DNA from: Lichenicoccus sp965277665
GTDB taxonomy: Bacteria > Pseudomonadota > Alphaproteobacteria > Acetobacterales > Acetobacteraceae
NCBI RefSeq assembly: GCF_965277665.1
Contig: NZ_OZ255835.1
Span: forward strand, 62,001 to 126,000
Direction: 5' to 3'
DNA length: 64,000 nt
The notes beneath the pieces were generated by a model. It had not been told where the DNA came from. It saw only the letters and a program-made list of their open reading frames with translations, and did not search any database. Position 1 is the first letter of the stretch. The number at the start of each line of letters is the position of its first letter. Below, in pieces: positions 58,967-64,000 of the stretch. The position numbers were made by a program, and so were the translations under genes.

Positions 58967-60648
58967 TAGCTGTCGATCCAGCGCCGCTCCGCGTCGTCCA
59001 GCAGTGCCGGCAGGATCATCCGGCGCTGGAACGGCACCAGGGTGAGCGGCTCGAAACGCAGGAACGGCCGGTTCCTGGCACCGACCGAAGCGGGCACGAC
59101 CTCCATCGCGTTCTCCAGGCGGATACCGTGCGAGCCCGGTTCGTAGTAGCCGGGCTCGTTGGTCAGGACCATGCCGGCATGCACCGGCTCCGCGCTCGGT
59201 CTGGATGTGAAGGCCAGCGGCCATTCATGCACCGACAGGAAACTGCCCAGGCCATGTCCCGCCCCGTGATCGAAATCCAGGCCGGATCGCCACAGGGCGA
59301 GCCGTGCCAGACTGTCGAGACGATGTCCGCTGGTCCCGTCGGGAAAGACTGCCTCTGCAAGCTGGATGTGACCCTGCAACACGCGTGTGAACTGTTCGCG
59401 CAGATATACGGGCGGCACGGCATCGCCAAGCCAGACGGTTCGCGTGACGTCGGTCGTGCCGCCGGGATATTGCCCACCGCTGTCGATGAGGTAGAGCTGT
59501 CCCGCCTGAAGGCGGGCGGCGGTTGCGGCTTTCGGGTGATAGTGCATCAGGGCCGCATTCGGACCGGTCGCCGAGATCGCTTCGAACGACGCCATGACGC
59601 ACTCGCTCGATTGCATCCGCAGCGCCAGCAGTTGATCGGCTACCTCAAGCTCGGTCCGGCCGATCCCCTCGGTCTCGACCCAGCGCAGGAAACGGCACAG
59701 GGCGGCGCCGTCGAGCCGGTGGGCGGTACGCATTCCGTCCCGTTCCGCCTGCGTCTTGCAAGCGCGCGGCAGAAGGCAGGGGTCCGGGGCCCTGACTGGC
59801 CGGGCGCCGTGCTGCTCGAGAGTCTGCGTGAACCAGAGCGGCGTGCGCTCCGGATCGACCCGCACCTGCTGGCCGCTCAGCGCAGCGAGCATCTCCTGCA
59901 TGCGGGCGGCCTCCACCACATCCACCTGCGGCCCGAGTCCGGACCGGACCGCAGGGGCAATCCGGGCAGGATCGACGAAGAGGGTGGCGGTCGCATCCGC
60001 ACGCACCAGGGCATACGCCAACAAGACGGGCGTATGGGCCAGATCGGTACCGCGGAGGTTGAAAAGCCAGCAGATCGAACTCGGGTCCGCCAGGATCACG
60101 GCATCCTGCCCGTCGCGCCGGAGCGTCTCTGCAAGGGCCACGCGCTTCGCGTCGGCCGAGCGTCCGGTCCAGGCTTCCGGCTGCGCCACGGCCGGGCCTG
60201 TCGGGGGAGCCGGTCGGTCGGTCCAGATGCCATCGACAAGGTTGCCGGCGACCGGCACCGGACATCCCCATGTTCCGGTCAGCGTCTCGAGCCGCGCGGC
60301 ACTCAGCAGCATCGGGTCGTAGCCGATCCGCAGCCCGGCGCGGTCAAGTGCATCCAGCCAGCGTCCGGGCGGATGCTCGTGAAGATGCCAATGCTCCCAT
60401 AGCGCGCCATCCGTCTCTTCGGCGATCTGCAGCATGTAGCGGCCGTCGGTGAAGAGTGCGGCGCGATCAGCCAGCACGATTGCCGTCCCGGCGCTGCCGG
60501 TGAAGCCGGTGAGCCAGGCCAGCCGTTCGGCGGAGGGCGCAATGTACTCGCCAAGAAACGCATCGTTCCGAGGCACGACGTAGCCATCCAGGCCGAGTTC
60601 TGCCATGTGCGCGCGAAGGGCGTCCAGTCGAGCGTGAGCACTGGCCAT
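58873..60648 (-). CDS. pepP: Xaa-Pro aminopeptidase (M24B)
   Basis: The 591-residue protein from ATG 60648 (MASAHARLDALRAHMAELGL) has two N-terminal creatinase-type domains and a C-terminal pita-bread domain. Metal ligands are visible: two Asp in YLIDSGGQYPGGTTDVTRTV, His in FDHGAGHGLGSFLSVHEWPL, Glu in VLTNEPGYYEPGSHGI and Glu in IRLENAMEV. It removes residues N-terminal to proline in the cytoplasm; its length matches the aminopeptidase P long form. Its ATG overlaps the stop of the GH127 gene (TAATG), so it belongs to one operon with it. The upstream reading frame is open only by composition. Confidence 0.9.
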   Translation of the reverse strand: MASAHARLDALRAHMAELGLDGYVVPRNDAFLGEYIAPSAERLAWLTGFTGSAGTAIVLADRAALFTDGRYMLQIAEETDGALWEHWHLHEHPPGRWLDALDRAGLRIGYDPMLLSAARLETLTGTWGCPVPVAGNLVDGIWTDRPAPPTGPAVAQPEAWTGRSADAKRVALAETLRRDGQDAVILADPSSICWLFNLRGTDLAHTPVLLAYALVRADATATLFVDPARIAPAVRSGLGPQVDVVEAARMQEMLAALSGQQVRVDPERTPLWFTQTLEQHGARPVRAPDPCLLPRACKTQAERDGMRTAHRLDGAALCRFLRWVETEGIGRTELEVADQLLALRMQSSECVMASFEAISATGPNAALMHYHPKAATAARLQAGQLYLIDSGGQYPGGTTDVTRTVWLGDAVPPVYLREQFTRVLQGHIQLAEAVFPDGTSGHRLDSLARLALWRSGLDFDHGAGHGLGSFLSVHEWPLAFTSRPSAEPVHAGMVLTNEPGYYEPGSHGIRLENAMEVVPASVGARNRPFLRFEPLTLVPFQRRMILPALLDDAERRWIDSYHSLIQTRLSPMLDTGMTAWLEAACCPLAVV

Positions 60649-63041
60649 TACAACGTCGTCTCCGTATTTGCCGGCAGGCAGGTCACGCCGAACACCGGCC
60701 CGGCGGAATGATCGGCCAGGGGCTCGAAGCGGACCAGGATGCTGTTCTTGCTTGCAGTCAGTGCCGGCGGAACATCGTATGCGCGATCGAAGAAGATGCC
60801 AGGCCGGCTCGCGTCGAGCTGTTCGAGCGCGATCTCGGTGCCTTCCACCAGGATGCGGAATCTGTGGTCGCGCTCTTCCCCCCAATATGTCGCCAGCAGC
60901 TTGATCGGGATGGACCGCGTGTGCATCCGAAACGAGAAGAACCCGCCCGATCTGGCATCCCGCCCGCTCCGGCCGCGATACATAACCGGATAGGAGCTTT
61001 CCGCCAGAAGCCCATGGCTCTGCTCGGAGTGCTTCTCGCCGGCCCGGAAGACGTCCGTCGCATCGGCCGCGATCGCCAGAAGCTGCGCCTTCCGAGCCTT
61101 CAGGAGCGTCTGCTCGGCCGCCCACGCCGCCTCGGTCAGAACCGGGAAATAGACGGCGCTGCGCCGGTCGTGCTGCCGGGTGAAGGCGCGCAGCGGTAGG
61201 CCTTGTGGACGACACATGACGGCCCAGCCGCCGGTGCCATCCTGCACAGGGCGCACGTGCGCCAGTACGTCCATGCCAACCAGCGCCGGCGTCGCACCCT
61301 CGAAAGCTGTCGCCGCCGGTCCCAGATCCGCGGCCAGCACCGACGGTCCGCGCAGGATGGACACCAGCGCGTCGGAACCCGGCGCATATTCGAGACGCAG
61401 CCGCATATCGAGGACCAGCACGACCCAGTCGCCGGGCCGCCACGCGCGCCGGAGCGTGAGATAGCCATCCGCATCCGGTCTGATCGGGATGAACTCGCCG
61501 TTCAGGCGGGCTGTCGTGCGGTTCGACCAGGCCGGTATGCGCAGTCGCAGCGTCCAGGGAAGCAGGCGGGCGCACTCTGCCACACCGAGCGTGATCAGGC
61601 CCGAGTTCGGGTAGTCGGTCTCGAGAGACAGCTTGATCCCCTCCCAGTCCAGCCGACTGGGAATGAAGAGATTGACCAGCAGCGTATCGCGCCCGGCATG
61701 CCAGTAGATCGAGTCGCCATGCTTGCCGTGGCTCTCCATTCCGGTACCGACGCAGCACCAGAAGTCGTCGAATGGCGACGAGTAGATACGGCTGGACCCG
61801 GACATCAGCGGCGTCATATAGGCGAACATGCCGGTGCGCGGGTTCTGCTGCGCCAGGATGTGGTTGAGGTGCGCGCGCTCGTAATAGTCGAAGAACGACG
61901 AGCGGGGCGTTGCCGCATAGAGCTGGCGCGTCAGCTTGAGCATGTTGTAGGTGGCACAGGTCTCGCACGTCTGCTCGGTGACGTAATTGGCCACCGTGTC
62001 AGCTTCGGTGAAGTATTCGCGGTCGCCGGTGCCACCGATGACGTAGCTGTGGTGTTCCGTCACTGCCGACCAGAATGTCCGGCTCGCCACCGCATAATCC
62101 GCACGCCCGGTGATCTCGTGCAGGTGGGCCAGGCCGATCACCTTGGGGATCTGGGTGTTGGCGTGCAGGTTGCCGAGATTGTCCTCGCCGCGAGCGAGCG
62201 GATCCAGCGTGCCCCTGTCGTAGATGCGCTCGGCCAGTCGCAGCCAGCGCCGGTCTCCGGTGCGCAGGTACAGCTCCGCCAGGCTCTCGTTGAGGCCGCC
62301 GTACTCGCAGGCAAGCACCTGCTGCATCTGCGCGACGTCGAGCCTGTCGAAGACGCCGCCGAGATAGCCCGCGATTCCGGTGCAGACGCCAATTGCAGCG
62401 CCGCTGCCGCAGAAGCGGTGCGCGTCGAGCAAACCGGCGAGCAGCTTGTGCCAGTTGTAGAGCGGCGACCAGGCGCCGTTCAGGCCGAAGCCGGTGGAAT
62501 GGATGTGGCCGCTGGCAATCTCGGCGAACACCGCGCGCCCGGGCTCGACCTGGCCCTCGCGGCTGCGCGTGAACCCGGCGACATAGCCGTCCGGGGTTTG
62601 CTGCTGGCCCCGGGTTTGCTGCTGGCAAAGGACGAGTTCGGAGACGATGTAGATGACGCGTCTCTGCGCCTGCGCGTCGCCGGTCTGCGCATGCAGCAGC
62701 GAAAGCGCGCTCAGGTAGTGACCGAGCGTGTGCCCGGCGATCGTTTCCGACTCCCACCCGCCATAGACGGCGCCCTTGGGCGGCAGGCCGGCTTGCGCTC
62801 GATAGTTGTGCAACAGGCGGTCGGGTTCCAGGCGCATCATGTAGGCGCGGTTGGCGAGCATCGCGTCGTGATAGGGCGAAGGCGACAGCCGCACGGCCTG
62901 CATCGGAACCGGCGCGACGCAGGGCGGCACGGATGCTGCCGCCCCGAGGCCGGGCGCCAGCACGGTCGTGGGCACGCTCCTGAGCAAGGCCCGCCGCGTC
63001 AGCGCAAGCGGGTCCGGCGCCCCTGGCCGGTCGCTCAGCAT
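60648..63041 (-). CDS. GH127 beta-L-arabinofuranosidase (DUF1680)
   Basis: The 797-residue protein from ATG 63041 (MLSDRPGAPDPLAL) begins with a likely twin-arginine signal (LTRRALLRSVPTTVLAPGLG). The (alpha/alpha)6 barrel contains the GH127 zinc/cysteine site. TEQTCETCATYNMLKL gives Glu-x-Cys, and DDFWCCVGTGMESHGK gives the Cys-Cys pair, one of which is the nucleophile in characterised HypBA1. The family removes beta-L-arabinofuranose, notably from hydroxyproline-linked arabino-oligosaccharides of plant extensins. It sits between a DadA-like oxidase (7-bp overlap) and the aminopeptidase. Confidence 0.88.
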   Translation of the reverse strand: MLSDRPGAPDPLALTRRALLRSVPTTVLAPGLGAAASVPPCVAPVPMQAVRLSPSPYHDAMLANRAYMMRLEPDRLLHNYRAQAGLPPKGAVYGGWESETIAGHTLGHYLSALSLLHAQTGDAQAQRRVIYIVSELVLCQQQTRGQQQTPDGYVAGFTRSREGQVEPGRAVFAEIASGHIHSTGFGLNGAWSPLYNWHKLLAGLLDAHRFCGSGAAIGVCTGIAGYLGGVFDRLDVAQMQQVLACEYGGLNESLAELYLRTGDRRWLRLAERIYDRGTLDPLARGEDNLGNLHANTQIPKVIGLAHLHEITGRADYAVASRTFWSAVTEHHSYVIGGTGDREYFTEADTVANYVTEQTCETCATYNMLKLTRQLYAATPRSSFFDYYERAHLNHILAQQNPRTGMFAYMTPLMSGSSRIYSSPFDDFWCCVGTGMESHGKHGDSIYWHAGRDTLLVNLFIPSRLDWEGIKLSLETDYPNSGLITLGVAECARLLPWTLRLRIPAWSNRTTARLNGEFIPIRPDADGYLTLRRAWRPGDWVVLVLDMRLRLEYAPGSDALVSILRGPSVLAADLGPAATAFEGATPALVGMDVLAHVRPVQDGTGGWAVMCRPQGLPLRAFTRQHDRRSAVYFPVLTEAAWAAEQTLLKARKAQLLAIAADATDVFRAGEKHSEQSHGLLAESSYPVMYRGRSGRDARSGGFFSFRMHTRSIPIKLLATYWGEERDHRFRILVEGTEIALEQLDASRPGIFFDRAYDVPPALTASKNSILVRFEPLADHSAGPVFGVTCLPANTETTL

Positions 63042-64000
63042 CGGCTTGAGTTTCGCGGCGGTCGCCCGGAATAGGGCAATCCGACGGCTCGCCCGGGAAG
63101 CCGACTTCGTCCAAAGCGATCCGGACGGAACGGCGTCAGCGCGACGGGCGAGTGTTGCCCGGTCATCAAGGCCGCGATGATCTCCGCGGTGCGCGGCGCC
63201 AGGGTCAGGCCGAGATGCTGGTGTCCGCAGGCGACGAATAGGCCGGCTGCTGAAGGGCATCGCCCCAGTCCCGGCAGGTGACCCAGTGCCGGCAGGTAGT
63301 CGGGAAGCGTCGGACGGGCACCGACCCAGCGACTGAAGGGGGAGGCGACCGGCAGCCCAAGGGCGCGCACGTGCGCTTCCAGCCGGGCCCACTTCCGACG
63401 ATCCGGAGGGGCGTCCTCGGCGTCGAACTCGACGAAGGAGGAGGCGCGCAGGCGTGCGCCGAAGCGGGTCACGATGAGCGAGCGCTCCTCGAACACCAGC
63501 GGTGGCAGCTCGTAGTCGCTGCCATGGCTCCACTCGACATGGTAGCCTCGCTCCGCCACCACCGGCATCCGGATGCCGATCCCGCGCAGCAGCCGGTTCG
63601 ACTCGACGCCGGCAGCGATCAGGATCTTGTCGGCCCAGAGGATCTCCCCGGCGGCGGGTCCGGACAGCTCGACGCCGAGCCGCCCATCGCGCATCACGAC
63701 ACGCCGGACCCGTACGCGCATCCGCCGGACGCCCGCGCAGCAAAGAGCCGCCCCCAGGCGCCGCATCGTCTCGGCCACATCCCGCACCTGGCCGGTGTGC
63801 TCGAAGCGCAGCCCGATCGGCGGACGGACCGACAGATGCGACGCCACGCGGTCCAGTTCGGGTGCGCGCATCGATACCGCGAGCGCCGTACCGGTGTCGG
63901 CTCGCTGCCAACCCGCGGCCGCCGCTGCCCCCGGCCTCGCCTTGTGCCAGAGCATGAGATGGCCGGCGTTGCTGACAAGCGCGGGCGCGCCGAGATCGGC
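63035..64000 (-). CDS. DadA-like D-amino-acid dehydrogenase, C-terminal part, cut by window edge
   Basis: The frame runs off the right edge with ADLGAPALVSNAGHL before an internal Met at 63955. It continues with PIGLRFEHTGQVRDVAETMR, ILWADKILIAAGVESNRLLR, GYHVEWSHGSDY and ASPFSRWVGARPTLPDYLPA LG. The C-terminal GLFVACGHQHLGLTLAPRTA EIIAALMTGQ is the FAD-binding end of DAO-family enzymes. D-amino-acid dehydrogenase and D-hydroxyproline dehydrogenase are both in this group. The FAD-binding N-terminus lies outside the window. It is the first visible gene of the operon with GH127 and the aminopeptidase. Confidence 0.85.
   Translation of the reverse strand, partial: ADLGAPALVSNAGHLMLWHKARPGAAAAAGWQRADTGTALAVSMRAPELDRVASHLSVRPPIGLRFEHTGQVRDVAETMRRLGAALCCAGVRRMRVRVRRVVMRDGRLGVELSGPAAGEILWADKILIAAGVESNRLLRGIGIRMPVVAERGYHVEWSHGSDYELPPLVFEERSLIVTRFGARLRASSFVEFDAEDAPPDRRKWARLEAHVRALGLPVASPFSRWVGARPTLPDYLPALGHLPGLGRCPSAAGLFVACGHQHLGLTLAPRTAEIIAALMTGQHSPVALTPFRPDRFGRSRLPGRAVGLPYSGRPPRNSSRC

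Noticed and set aside
58873..61968. A 1031-residue aminopeptidase
   Set aside because: The first 440 residues are an antisense-free but out-of-frame reading of the GH127 gene; the family start is ATG 60648.
1..64000. tRNA, rRNA, prophage or toxin-antitoxin modules
   Set aside because: Looked for characteristic cloverleaf 3' ends, rRNA stretches, integrases and small paired genes; none could be supported.

Overview
The window is GC-rich (roughly two-thirds G+C by eye) chromosomal DNA of a free-living, probably plant- or soil-associated alphaproteobacterium. Acetobacteraceae or a sphingomonad-like lineage is my best guess, from the TonB-receptor style, the amino acid:[carrier protein] ligase, the EPS gene set and the IS families. 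No rRNA, tRNA, CRISPR array or phage module was seen. It reads as an accessory region: an exopolysaccharide (EPS) cluster, a small unusual biosynthetic-looking locus, IS debris, then a chain of catabolic and uptake operons.

1-2.9 kb: an open frame cut by the left edge, an MFS exporter, and transposon debris (an internally deleted IS3-family element inside an IS21 istA remnant). 2.9-15.7 kb: an EPS cluster. Eight tightly packed minus-strand genes (epimerase, glycosyltransferase, Wzc-type tyrosine autokinase, glycosyltransferase, Wzy/ligase-type polymerase, glycosyltransferase, flippase, acyltransferase) lie downstream of a double-domain alpha/beta hydrolase. A priming undecaprenyl-phosphate sugar transferase is divergent. 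A GH16 glycanase at 27 kb may belong functionally to it.

15.8-28.8 kb: a locus that looks like a small natural-product or modified-lipid pathway. On the minus strand are a carrier protein, an adenylate-forming ligase and an SDR. On the plus strand are a MetY-like PLP enzyme, a MetA-like acyltransferase, a group II PLP decarboxylase, a heme-oxygenase-like (probable diiron) protein, an FATP-type acyl-CoA ligase and an aldehyde dehydrogenase. An amino acid:[carrier protein] ligase lies further on, past the GH16 gene. This is the best candidate here for an undescribed system. A graveyard of IS5, IS66 and IS21 fragments (28.8-29.8 kb) follows.

30-39.6 kb: one long minus-strand operon: TonB receptor, RraA-like protein, epimerase, flavin monooxygenase, amino-acid-type binding protein, Tat-exported amine oxidase, ABC permease and ATPase. 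40-44 kb: a DapA-like lyase, SDR and hydantoinase/dihydroorotase-like amidohydrolase, divergent from a FadR-type GntR regulator. A GGTATACC palindrome lies both in that divergent gap and upstream of the TonB operon, so one regulator may control both.

44.9-51.8 kb: a minus-strand catabolic group: isochorismatase-fold hydrolase, MFS, RutA-like flavin monooxygenase, M20 amidohydrolase, TauD-type dioxygenase, Rieske oxygenase and a truncated glyoxalase-fold gene. An AraC regulator is divergent. Together with the amidohydrolase and a formamidase, this suggests degradation of an N-heterocycle or ureide. 52.9-58.9 kb: a second TonB receptor, formamidase, LigB-type (DODA-like) dioxygenase, a second TauD-type enzyme and another truncated glyoxalase-fold gene. 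58.9-64 kb: an overlapping operon of a DadA-like oxidase (cut by the right edge), GH127 beta-L-arabinofuranosidase and Xaa-Pro aminopeptidase, suggestive of use of plant hydroxyproline-rich arabinosylated glycoproteins.
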